A stretch of DNA of 64,000 nt from Gracilimonas mengyeensis. GTDB taxonomy: Bacteria > Bacteroidota > Rhodothermia > Balneolales > Balneolaceae. The stretch covers positions 1 to 64,000 of the forward strand of contig NZ_FXTP01000020.1 in the NCBI RefSeq assembly GCF_900182705.1. Direction: 5' to 3'. Positions within the stretch are counted from its first letter, which is position 1; each line of letters opens with the position of its first letter. The position numbers and the translations under genes were made by a program. The notes below the pieces were generated by a model that worked only from the letters and a program-made list of their open reading frames with translations, did not search any database and was not told the DNA's origin. Of the stretch, positions 42,706 through 57,200 are shown one piece after another.

Positions 42706-45105
42706 TCACTCCTCAAAACTGCGAATCTCCCAACTCACCTCTCCATTAAAAGGATCAGCAACCAGCTGGTATTCGCCATTTTGCTTTTGCAGGGTGATGT
42801 CCTGAACGCTTTCCCCATCGGGCAAATAAATCTTACCAGAAGCTCCAGAACCTTCTACCGAATAGGCCACCAATTCAATTTTGCTCCAATCCATAAACTT
42901 GGTGGATTGTGCCAGTTCGATATGTGGCAGGACGGTTCCATTTCGCACCAGAGCAATGATGGGAATTTCACCAGCTTCGATGGAATGCCAGCCTCCTTTG
43001 TAAACTTCACCAGTCTGATAGTCAATCCAGGTTCCGGGTGGCAGGTATACATCGCGTTCTTCCACATTTTCAAATAGCGGGGCTACCAGGATATCCGAGC
43101 CAAAGAGATATTGATCGTCAATGAGCCAGGAGCCGGGATCATCTGGAAATTCCACAAACAGGGCGCGCAGCATTGGCCAGCCATGCTCGGAATTATGCTT
43201 GGCCTGGGCGTAGATGTAGGGCATCAGGCGGTAGCGCATGTTATCGGCCTTACGGAAACCTTCGAGAAATTCATCGCTGAACTCCCACGGCTCAGTCGGT
43301 GGGTTGCCGTGCGAACGTACGTGGGAAGTGAGCATCCCGAAAGGAGTCCAGCGCCGGTACAAGTCTTCAGGCGTAGCCGTCACAAAGCCGCCAATATCAT
43401 GGCTCCAAAAGGTGAAACCGCTGAGTCCCATAGAAAGTCCGGCTCGTAAGGTAGCTGACATGGCCGTATTCGTAGTAGCCGGATCACCGCCCCAGTGCAC
43501 GGGGTAACGCTGACTGCCCGCCCAGGTACTTCGTGCCCATATAAATCCATTGCCATGCACCTCCTCGGTAATATCGGCTACGGCTTTATTGTAGCGCAGG
43601 GGGTACAAATTATGCTCGTAAAAGCCGGTCCGGCCGGAAGCGTAAATACCATTGGCAGGAGCCGCCTCTCCAAAATCTACTTTAATGGCGCCTACACCCA
43701 TTTCCAGCAGCGGCTCCAGTTTATCCTGATACCACTGAACAGCCTTAGGATTGGAGAAATCCAACACCGCATCTTCTAAAGGAATATTTCCCTTGCGATC
43801 TTTCACCGCGAGATCATTCTCAATAATCTCAGGAAACAGCGTGTTTTTCGGGGTGAAGTAAGGCAGCTGCCAGAGTGAAATATGAAATCCGTCGTCTTTG
43901 AAATCACTGATCATCTTCTCAGGATTCGGGAAACGATCTTCGGGGAATTTATAATCACTTCTCCAATCCACGCCAAACCAGCCGGTATCGAAATGCAGTA
44001 CATCGGCCGGGATTTCATAATCGCGTAGTTTCTGAATCACTTCTCTGCCTTCCGCTTCCGAGAAATAGGTAATGCGACTCATCCAAAACCCAAACGACCA
44101 CAAGGGCGGCATGGAGGCTTTGCCGGTCAACTCGGTGTATTCATCCAGGATGTCTTTCGGTTCACCCAAAAAGAAAAAGAGGTCGGCTTCATCATCGCCA
44201 ATCATCATAGAATTGGCAGCATTGAAGTACTTGCCCACATCTACACTAATGGGAGTAGAGTGATGCATAAACACGCCATACCCGCGGCTGCTCATATAAA
44301 ACGGAATGGGCTTGTACATGGTCTCATTTTGGGTGCCGTTGGCGTCATCCACCCACAACACTACTTTTTGTCCACGTTTGTTGAATTGAGTGAAGGACTC
44401 TCCAAAGCCAAAAATCTTTTCATCCGGAGAAAGTGACATCACAGCCGCCATGCTGCGGGAATAATCGCTGGCACGACGCACATATGAAAAAGGTAAAACC
44501 GGAGTGTAGGTGTTGGTTACATCCGATTGGTGGATGGTGCTGGTGAGCAGCTTACCTTCTTCATCATACAAATAAATGTGCCAGGGATTTTCGGTAATCA
44601 CCACTTTGCCATACTCGCTGCTGTAGCTGTGGCCTTCTTCGGTTTTGGCATAGCTCCACGCAGAACGCGCATCCAGGGCCGAACCGTTAACCAGCATCAG
44701 CGAAGGCTCTTCATCTACAAACTGAGGACCCGATGTCATCTTAAGCCGGACCGTACGATCTGACACAAACTGCAGTGAAAATGGCAGTTCGGGGCTAGCA
44801 GCATATTCAGTAGTGGGAAACTCATTCGCTCCAACCGAATCCAATCCAGCCAGCATATTATTAAAAGCCATACGCGTGGTGAACTCGTGACGAATATATT
44901 TGATAGTTCCCGATGCCGTTTCCGGATCAAATGAAGCCACGTGATCGGCCAGGTAATAGGTGTTTTTGAAGTTTCTGAAATCCGGAGCGATATCGGTTGG
45001 CTCGTTTAGTAGATCGGTGCCCTGCAATTGAGCCCATGCACTGGTGGAACACAGCATGGCCAATAACATCGCGGTTATGCTTTTTAGAAAGGTGTTCATA
45101 ATCAT
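42706..45105 (-). CDS. Exported glycoside hydrolase family 31 (alpha-xylosidase/alpha-glucosidase-like)
   Basis: A 799-residue retaining glycosidase with signal peptide (ending STSAWAQ near residue 26), a GH31 N-terminal beta-sandwich (~90-290), and a TIM barrel with nucleophile Asp ~475 in IKVDFGEAAPANGIY and acid/base Asp ~539 in HWGGDPATTNTAM. The VDFGE form resembles alpha-xylosidases such as YicI, as opposed to the WxDMNE form of alpha-glucosidases. GFWMSRITYFSEAEG and ADVLHFDTGWFGVDW are also conserved. A C-terminal beta domain (~670-799) follows. It is transcribed away from icd and has no polysaccharide-utilisation neighbours, so its substrate remains open. A second ATG two codons downstream is possible. 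Confidence 0.92.
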   Translation of the reverse strand: MIMNTFLKSITAMLLAMLCSTSAWAQLQGTDLLNEPTDIAPDFRNFKNTYYLADHVASFDPETASGTIKYIRHEFTTRMAFNNMLAGLDSVGANEFPTTEYAASPELPFSLQFVSDRTVRLKMTSGPQFVDEEPSLMLVNGSALDARSAWSYAKTEEGHSYSSEYGKVVITENPWHIYLYDEEGKLLTSTIHQSDVTNTYTPVLPFSYVRRASDYSRSMAAVMSLSPDEKIFGFGESFTQFNKRGQKVVLWVDDANGTQNETMYKPIPFYMSSRGYGVFMHHSTPISVDVGKYFNAANSMMIGDDEADLFFFLGEPKDILDEYTELTGKASMPPLWSFGFWMSRITYFSEAEGREVIQKLRDYEIPADVLHFDTGWFGVDWRSDYKFPEDRFPNPEKMISDFKDDGFHISLWQLPYFTPKNTLFPEIIENDLAVKDRKGNIPLEDAVLDFSNPKAVQWYQDKLEPLLEMGVGAIKVDFGEAAPANGIYASGRTGFYEHNLYPLRYNKAVADITEEVHGNGFIWARSTWAGSQRYPVHWGGDPATTNTAMSATLRAGLSMGLSGFTFWSHDIGGFVTATPEDLYRRWTPFGMLTSHVRSHGNPPTEPWEFSDEFLEGFRKADNMRYRLMPYIYAQAKHNSEHGWPMLRALFVEFPDDPGSWLIDDQYLFGSDILVAPLFENVEERDVYLPPGTWIDYQTGEVYKGGWHSIEAGEIPIIALVRNGTVLPHIELAQSTKFMDWSKIELVAYSVEGSGASGKIYLPDGESVQDITLQKQNGEYQLVADPFNGEVSWEIRSFEE

Positions 45106-47819
<2,714 letters not shown>

Positions 47820-47843
47820 GCTATTTGCTGAAGTAACGTATTC

Positions 47844-47879
47844 AAAAGCCCGTCCCGGTTTCGGTGGCGGGCTTTTTTT
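47844..47879 (+). terminator. Rho-independent terminator after icd
   Basis: Stem AAAAGCCCG/CGGGCTTTT (47844-47852 with 47868-47876) followed by further T residues, 25 bases past the icd stop codon. Confidence 0.92.
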
Positions 47880-47908
47880 ATGCTTGGGAGTTTTGGGGAA
47901 GCTTTCTA

Positions 47909-47965
47909 TGACTCAAGGCAAAGCCTCGAATTACTTATCCTTTTGAAGTACAACTTCAAAAGATC
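47909..47965. repeat. 57-bp direct repeat, left copy
   Basis: Pairs with 48129-48185 at 52 of 57 positions. It contains a hairpin CTTTTGAAGT-ACA-ACTTCAAAAG and a degraded CTCAAGGC/GCCTTGAG stem. With its partner it brackets the inverted repeat 48013-48082. No coding potential. Confidence 0.85.
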
Positions 47966-48012
47966 ACATTAACGCTTACTTGCCCGAACTTATCCTGGCT
48001 ACCTATCCTGGT

Positions 48013-48082
48013 GCAAGCGTCTCGCTTGTACCAACTGTAACTGCAACTCATTACCATTATATACCACAAGCGAGACGCTTGC
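48013..48082. repeat. 17-bp perfect inverted repeat
   Basis: GCAAGCGTCTCGCTTGT (48013-48029) and ACAAGCGAGACGCTTGC (48066-48082) are exact reverse complements separated by 36 bases; each arm is itself near-palindromic (GCAAGCG/CGCTTGT). The gap 47820-48210 holds only the icd terminator, this repeat and the 57-bp direct repeats. Confidence 0.88.
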
Positions 48083-48128
48083 GGCAGGACAGAATGAAAT
48101 GGTTTTGTTGAGGGTAATTAGCAATATC

Positions 48129-48185
48129 TGACTCAAGGCAAAGCCTTGAGTTACTTGTGCTTTTGAAGTGCAACTTCAAAAGATC
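48129..48185. repeat. 57-bp direct repeat, right copy
   Basis: Contains two intact hairpins: CTCAAGGC-AAA-GCCTTGAG (48132-48150) and CTTTTGAAGT-GCA-ACTTCAAAAG (48160-48182). Ends 26 bases before the stop codon of the giant surface protein gene, so it might also sit near that transcript's end, although no T-tract follows on the minus strand. Confidence 0.85.
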
Positions 48186-48210
48186 TTGTACAACAATATC
48201 GGCTTAATCC

Positions 48211-51200
48211 TTACTCGTGAATCTTGACCACGTAGGTTACGGAACCGGAGGCGCCCGGGGCAAGACTTCCCTGGAAAATCCATTTTATAACTCCCTCTTG
48301 TCCGGAGCCGGGATCTTCAATGGTACAGCCTGTCAAGCTATTTGGGAGGGTATTGCAAGTAGCAGAAGTAAATGAGGTATAGGATGGCGTGTTATCCACT
48401 ATTTCCATGGAGCTAATGGGCTCACTTCCATTATTCGTGTAATCAATGGTGTAGGTCAAGGAGGCGCCCGGCAAAGCCTGTCCTTTGTTTACCTCTTTCA
48501 CAATCACCAGTCCGCCTTCAGTGATGCTCACCCGGACTAAATCCGTTCGCTGCAGTTCTTGCTCAATATCAGGACTCGTATTGTCTAACACGAAGTTCGC
48601 AGTAATAACCGAACTGTTCGAAGCCCCGGTGGATACCCCTTGTGGAACCGTCACTTTCAGCAATAGGCACATGGTTTGATTGGCCGTTACGGCAACTTCC
48701 GTATTTTCGTCCAGTATAGGCTCTCCGCTTTCAACCGAATTATTACAATTAAGATCCCGATACAGTACCACCGGCCAGATTGCATTATCCGGATTGGAAG
48801 TGTTCTCTATTGAGAAAGTCACCTTTCCGGCCGTTCTGGATTCAAAAGTATGCTGGAAGAAGCCTGATGTTCCGGGTTGCAGATTCTTTTCTCCATTAGT
48901 AAGCAAACGGCTCAGCCGTACATTGGCAAACTTCACCCCGGTGTACACTTCTCCCAAAGCATACGTAAAGCTCACTTTGTCTTCGGATAGAGTATACGTC
49001 CCCTGGGTATTGCCGACTTCTCCACCGGTCGTGGTATACTCAGTTCCGCCCTGTTCCAGTATTTCAACAACACTTCCATCGGATATTTCTGAAGCTGAAA
49101 TATATAGCTCAAATGCTCCGCTGCCCTTGCTTTGAACCTCATGTAGTGTAGAGCCACCGGTAGTTGCAGCTTTAACCGTAACTCCTGAAAGCCCGGCTTC
49201 TCCACCATCCTGTTGAGCGTTGTTTGCGGTTCCACCGCTGATGCCGTTATCGTTATAAACGGTTCCTTCTACTTTAGCGCCTCTGAAATCCCCAAAGTTC
49301 ATGGTGTACGGTTGGTTGTTTACCGTAACGGGACGTTTGTTGGGCGTGGTGGAAACATGCTCTTCGGGATCGACAGGCGTAGGTGTACAAACATCCGGTG
49401 TGGGTACACTTTGCCCATAGGCTTCAATCACTTCGTATTCACCATTCAGCACATTGGTAAACTGATACAAACCATCAGAATTGGTGATCACACTCTTACA
49501 GTTATTCAACGCCACATTATAGAGTACCACCGTCACATCCTGTATACCGTTTTCTCCATTTTCGCGAACGCTGTTGTGATTTTCATCCTGATACACATAA
49601 CCGGTAATCGTAACCCCGGTAGGTACAATGCGTTGGTTGGCACTAAACTCAGAAGTGTTATTACTGCCATCGATGGTAATGGCTGTGATGCGGTCGTTGG
49701 TTGCCAGCGTCACAGAATTGGGGATAGTAACCGCTTCATTAAAGGTGCCATCAGAGTTGGTGGTTACACTTCCGATAAATTGCCGTCCCTCGCCATGTGG
49801 TCTGACCAAAGTCCCGTTTTCTTCAATCAATCCCTCATTGTTGCCATCGTTATCGGCTTTGTAGATTTCGATAGTGTAGGTGCCGTTTAGTTTATTGGCA
49901 TTGGTTCCTACAAAACCTTCCACGCGCAAATCAGATCCTTCAACCGTTGCCAGCGTAAACTGCGGATAATCAAGACCGGCATTAGGTTCCACACTGGTTG
50001 ACTGAATATTTCCATCGTTGGAATTCACCCCATCCGCCTGACCTGAACCACTGTAATTGGAAACCACATCCACAGAAAGACCAAAGTTGTTGAGAAAGCT
50101 GTTCTCAGTAATCCGGATGCCCTGAATGGAGCCGCCGTCTGGAAAGCTAAGTTTGATACCCGCACCTAAATTCTGTCCGCCTGAGGAATAATTCGTTCCG
50201 TTATTATTAATTACGTTGGCTTCAATCAAGGAATTTGAAACGCTATGCAGCACACTTATACCCGCAACCGTGTTATGCCGGATGGTGTTATCCCGAATGA
50301 TACTGTTTTGTGATGCACTGCCTGTCTGTCCCAGCTCAATACCACTACCACCGGTAACCGGATCGCTGCTGCTGTTTCCATTTTCGTGAATCAGGTTTTG
50401 CTCAATGGTCCAAGTTCCAATCACCGATAATCCATCGGCCTCTGTATTCTCCTGTGCAGTTTGAAATACCTCGTTTCCAAAGAAAGTCACGCTTGCATTG
50501 GCGTTTTCGGATCTCACCCCATTACCCGTGGTGTAGGCTATAAAGTTTTTCTGAACCAATATAGAAAGTGAAGCAGATCCACTAAAATCAATTCCCTGAC
50601 CTGCCCGTGAGTTTCCACCCGGATTGGTACCATCTGCCCGCAATCCAACAAGGTTATTCTCGATGGTACCGGAAGAGGAATTTTGAACATTGATACCATT
50701 GCTGTTGTTGAACAATGCCAATTCCTTAACAACCACCGCTCCCGATGTATTGATGGTAAAGGCATAGTCGCCCATGTCATTCAGGTTGATCTCCAGCTCT
50801 TTGCGGCTAAAGCTTCCGATGGCACTTTGGGCTGTTCCAACCGCTCCACCAGCCCCCACGGTTCCTCCATTTTCATTGCGAATAACCAAGGGACTGTCTT
50901 TACTGTAAGCAATCCCGCTGATGGTAGTCAGGGGATCCGTTACCGGCGGTAAGGCACTGTTTAAGGTGATGCTCCACCAGTTGGCATTGTTCACCGGTGC
51001 CGCTGGCACAAACCGCATAGTATTAGCCCCACTGATGGCATTAGCATTTTGGATAAACTGTCGCAATCCACCCTGTATCGATCGGCCCGCTGAACCGTCG
51101 TCATCACCATCTCGAGTATTTGTTACTACATTAAAGCTAAATCCAAAATCAATGTCTTCTATTCCCTGATCTGTAACCGTCAGTTTAGCCACATGCTCAG

Positions 51201-54200
51201 CCTGTGCAATATCTGCGCCGGTCGGTGAGGCCGGGATATTATCAGAAACATTGCCCCTGCGACCTCCAAAACAATTCCCTGCTGTAGATGATACCACCGT
51301 GCCGTTATTACCATCTGCACAATAGGCGCCTGCAGGTGCATAGGTCTGCTCCGCCCAGGTACTTCCATTTGTCAATGCGCCAGACCTGGAATCCACTGCC
51401 ACCCAGTAATCCCCACCCTGCCCAATCTGGAAGGTATACTCCCCTTTATTCCCGGTAACTACCGTTTGTTCATATTCGTCATCCGCGCCATCCGGAAGCC
51501 CGTCTCCGCCATCTTTAAACAGATGTACTTTAACATTTTGTAATCCGGTCTGATCACCGGAAGCATCATTGAAAGACAGATCGCCGTCTGCAACACCATT
51601 GCCGGTTTTATCTCTGAATACCGTTCCTTCTGCCTCAATACTAATGCGGACCACCGTCTTGGAGGTATCATTGGCAATGTTGGGATCGAACTGATTGAGT
51701 CCTTTCACATAAGCCATGTTTACCAAAGAATCGGCTTCTACTCCCGAATCAACGGAAGTTCTAAGCGACAAGGTAGCGGAGTTACCTGAATTCAGCGTTC
51801 CAATCGCCCAGGTTTTAGTGAGCTGGTTAAAGGTACCTTGTGTGGGGGTGGCCTGGATCAGGGAAAGCCCGGCGGGCAGTTGCTCACTGATATCCAGTTC
51901 GGTTGCATTCTGCGGACCGTTGTTGGTCACATTTACAGTGAAGTTGATCACCTCATTTTCCAGCGGATTTTCTTCATCCACCGTTTTAGTAACCTGAATA
52001 TCTGCATTCCTGGTATTCACAATAGGATTGTCAAATTCCTGATTCAAACAGCCTCTGAAATCAATATCGACCAGACGTTCACTGTCGTAACCTCCTGTTG
52101 GAATGGATCCGGTGCGCAACTCCAACCTCGAGGTATAGTTAAACGTGATGTATGCCATATGATCGGTATCAAAAGAACCTTGTCCATCTGTAGTGGTGGA
52201 GGAAGCGAAGATAGCGAAAGGCCCTTCGTTGCTAAGCGCTAAGTTTGTTCCAGATTCTATGGTACTGGATTGATTCTGGGAAAAGCCCATGTAATCCCTG
52301 ATCGATTCTCCTCCCGTCTGATAGCCGTCAATATCCAGGCCTGTCATGGAGAAACTTCGTTTTACGGGGATATCTGTTCCGGACTGAACAATCCTGATTT
52401 CCCAATCTATGTATCCGTTGCTGGTACCATTTTGGGTTACAAAAAGCGGACTAAAGTTAGCGGCCTGATCGCCCGCGCTGTTATCATCCAACTCATTCAA
52501 TATGGCATTGTTGATGGCTTTTATCGTTACAAGAGCATCCAGTCCGGAAGCTACATTGGTAAAGCGATAGACGGCATTGACCTGCTCCGGAACGCCCTGT
52601 TCCAGACTATAGGTATCAAAAGAGAAAGTGGGCGGAGCAGTACATGAGAGGTTTGAGTTCGGATCGTTAACAACTATATCGATGGTGGTGGTATTGTTAT
52701 TGGGTACCAAATCCACACCGTCTACTTCCGCAACCGTTGCGGTGTTTGATATGGTCTCGCCCTCTGTACCGGTTTCAACCTCAGCAACAATCTCAAGCGT
52801 AGCAGATTGCAAGCCCTGCAGCGAACCTACTGTCCATTCCCCATTGCTGCTGTTATAGCTACCCTGGCTTGGGGTAGCCGATTTAAACGTCAAATCACTG
52901 GAAAGTACATCTTCTATAACAATGCCGGTGGCAGGTGTAGTTTTAGTGTTTGCGAGGTTGATGGTATAGGTGATGTCCTGCCCCACATCCGGCGTCACGT
53001 CATCCACCTCTTTGGTAACCCCAACATCAACTACGCTTTCCGTGTTTGGATCGTCAAAATCATTGATTTTACAGGGATCGAAACTCACTGAAATAACGCG
53101 ATCGTCCGTGGTACCGTCAGATTTAATACCAGCCCGCAGGTTGAATACCGCCTCGTTCGTGTAAGTGGCATACACCATGTAGTCGGTGTAATTGCTGTAG
53201 GTAGGTTGGGTATCCTGGAAGTTATTCGATTCAAATGTGACGAATGCATTCGCGTAGTCGTTTATCAGGTTCGTTGCTTCCTCTACCGTAAACGAGCTCA
53301 GGTTTTGAAACCCAATCAAATCCTTCAGGCTTCCGGTACCATCAATGTCAGAACCGGTAGCAGCAAAGGACATATAGCGCGGCAGGTTTGTACTATTATC
53401 AAAAAAGGAAATCTTGAAATCTACGTATCCGTCATCACCTCCAATGTTTTCAATGGATGGTGAGAACTCTTCAGGCAGCTGACTCAGGTTGGCATCATCT
53501 ACATTCAACAGTTGAGCATTATTAATCGTAATCACTTCCACTTTGGCATATACCCCGTTCATCACGTTGTTAAACCGATAAACAGCCCCTATCTGGTTGT
53601 TGGAACCACTGATCAAGTTGCCATTTTCGAAAGTAAGCAAAGGCCGGTCGTTACAGGAATTGGGAGCCCCGGGAATCAATACGTCCACCACTGCAGTAGA
53701 GGTGTTATTGTCTGCATTATTATCATTTTGATCGAGCGTGTTTATAGATGCCGTATTAGAAATGCTATTGCCCTGCGTTTCATCATCTACCGTTACGTTA
53801 ATCGCCAGCGAGGCAGAAGCGCCATTTGCAAGTGCCCCGATAGTCCAAATGCCGGTAGACTGATTGTAACTTCCCAGCGTAGCGGTAGCACTTTGGAAAG
53901 TCAGCCCTGAAGGCAACTGGTCAATCAGGCTTAAATTGGTGGCATCCTTTGGCCCGTTGTTCGTCACATAAATGGTATAGGTGATGTATTCGCCTTCCAG
54001 CGGCACGGCATTATCTACCACTTTTTGCACATTGATATCCGCTGTTTCGGGGATGACGGTAATCCCTGTAGTCGCCGTATTGTTGGTCAAATCCGGATCA
54101 CTCTGATCCACAGAAGAAATAGAGGCCTCGTTTTCGATGGTAGATCCCACCGTGCCGCTATTAACCGTGGCCATCAGTTCCAGGGAAACCGTGTCTTCCG

Positions 54201-57200
54201 GTGCCAGGGTTCCTACATTCCAAATACCTGTTCCGCTGTTATAACTGCCCTGTTCTGCATTGGCCGATGTGAAAGTGATGCCTGACGGCAGCTGATCGGT
54301 TACCTGTACACCTGTTGCGCTGAATTCATCCGAGCTGTTGCCCACTTGCAGGGTAAAAGTGATGGTTTCCCCTTCAATAGGCTGCGTATTATTTACCGAC
54401 TTCAACATGACCAAATCCGGCGTAGGTGGCGGGGTGATGGTAACCATATAATCTTCTACCTCACCATCTGAAGCACTTCCGGTAGGATTGGCTACTTCGG
54501 CTGCATTTGTAGCGATACGGAAACGGGCATGCGTAGTACCTGTAACTAAACCTGACAATCCAGTCCAGTTCAACGTTACGCTTCCTGCAGAACAGGTCCC
54601 GGAATCATACTCACCGGCATCAAAAGAACCAGACTGATTGAAATCTACCCAGCCGCCAACCGCTCCGCCACCGGAACAGACCAAGGTGACATCATAGCTG
54701 GGTTGGGCCGTATGCAGTTCCGGCATAGACGAAATCGCATCTTCATCATCACCGGCTCCCAGTCCTGAACTTTCGGTATCATCCCCGGATGATGTTCCAT
54801 TTGGTCTTCCATTTCCATCGGGATCTACATTTCCGCCAAAAAATACCTGGTCGTTCCCATCATTATTCAAAAGGTGGAAAGCTGGAGGCTGTGTTCTGGA
54901 GCTATACTGTGTGGTGTAGGTTGAAGGGGCATCCCCAAAATCAGCCCGAACACCCAGTCCTACATAAATATTATCATTGGCAGTATGCACTTTTCGAAGC
55001 TCAATCCGGTCCATATCGGGATTGCCGATTTTTATCCAGAGCGGAGTGGAGGAAATACTACAGGAAGCATTGCCGGAAACCGTGGGCTGAAATTCCAGTG
55101 TGGTGTTTCCGTTGGTGTATACCAAATTTACGTTGTTGGTACAAAGTCCGCCATCCGTGCCTTGCCCTGTTTGCCAGCCATTTAAAGAAACTTTAGAGCC
55201 CGAATTATCAAAAGCTTCCAGTGTGTAGGAGGTATTTCCACCGTTGGGAGCCAGCCGGTTGAGTGAGAGCAAAATGGCATCTGAAGGCACGCCTGAAGGA
55301 ATATCAATATCGATGGATGTCGTATTACCGGTAGCTCCGCTGGGGTTTAACTGTGGGCCGTTAAACTCATCCCCGGCATACGCTCCTGAAGCCCAGGATT
55401 GCAAAGCGTTGGGAGCAAAGGTGGTGTTGCTTCCGGCCGCAGCGTCCACCGTAGCAATTTCCAATCCCCCTACAAAAGCAGACATAGAAGTTCCGCCAAA
55501 CACTCCGTTAAAACAGGCCCAGGCCACATCCTGTCCGTTGGTGATGGGACACGGATCCGGCCCAAAAGCGGAGTTATTAAAGGTATTATTCGTTACCGGC
55601 TGATTGCTGAAACCTGAGGCATTATTACCGATTTCATCCTGTACAGGATTTGTGCCGGTACTATAATCCACTTCCACAATATCACCACTCACAACAGGCT
55701 GTGAAAGACTTAAGTTAATGCGAGCCCCGATGATAGCTACATTAGTAACCGTTCTCGTATTTCCATTAACCCGAATGGTAAAGTCACCTGAGGCAGGAAT
55801 GGAAGCGGGACTCAGATTCTCATTGTAATCAAGCTGCAGGGTTGAACCGTTTATACTGGCCACATTCAAAACCGGTCCGCTGGCATCTGCAGTTGCTGAA
55901 GCTTCGGCCGACTCCGGACTTTCATTCCCGGATCCATCAATAGCGGTCACCACGTAGTAATAGGTGCCACCGTCGGTGAGGCCGGTATTGGTATAGCTAT
56001 ATCTCGCACTTTCATCATCCCCTACAGTGGCAACCTGCGTATAGGGTCCGCCGGCATTTGAGGCTCGTTGTATTGAATAAGTAGTAACACCCCCCTCGCT
56101 GTCCACATCATCAAAGTTAATCTCAATATCGCCGCCCGCAAGAGCAGTAGCTGTGACGTTAACCGGAGCCCCTGGAATAGTACTGGTATTATTGGTTACG
56201 GTCTGGTTTGTGAGATTCCCTGCATTATTCCCTGCCACATCCTGAATTGGGTTACCTCCTGCCGTATAGCTGACCTCCACATCATCTCCCACTTCGGCCT
56301 CAGGATTGATGGTAAGGTTTACTTTATCCCCACTTATTGAAACGTTCGTAATCGTAACCTCACTGGAATTCACATTTACAGTAAAACTGCTTGCAGAGGG
56401 CACCGAACCGCCATCAAGGCTTTCGTTATAATCAAGCTGCAGGTTGGACCTGTTGACAGTAACCGCCTCAAGTGTTGGGGGTGATTGGTCGGCCGTAGCA
56501 GACACCTCGGCAGATGGCACACTTGTATTGCCTGATCCATCCACGGCTACAACTACATAATAATAGGTTAATCCGTCGGTTACGCCATTATCGGGGAAGA
56601 GGTAAGAGGAACTTTCATCATCGGTAATTGTGGCTACCTCACTGTAAGGCCCGCCCTGCGAGGTTCCGCGACGAATGGAATACAAACTAACTCCGCTGCC
56701 GGTCTCATCCACATCATCAAAAGAAAGTCGAATATCGCCCCCGGCTACTGCCTCGGCTGAAACGTTTTGGGGGGCAGGTGGAGGATTCCCATCCACGGGC
56801 TGCTGATTGCTAACAGTATAGAAAGAAGATGGATTATTTTGGTTATTGAACTCTGTAGCTATCCAGCCTGACGAGAAGGTGGAACTTGCCAACCTAAACT
56901 CGTCGAACTTTGCATCTATGTAATCATCCGCACCGTAATTTGACCTTCCAAAATAGTTTGAGTTTGAATTCTCAATACTATTTGGTGTCAGGGTAACATT
57001 ATTTGCAGTTCCATACAGAGAGCCATTCCGATATACAATCAATGTATTTGCTCCATCATCAAGTACAATAGCCCAATGCACCCATTGACCGATATCAAGA
57101 GTTGAATTGGAAATAATAGCTCCCTGTTCTCCTGAATTTCCATTTCCAGTAATACGCACCCGGGTTTCGGACGGTGAATTCGTACCTACCGAAGGGGTAA

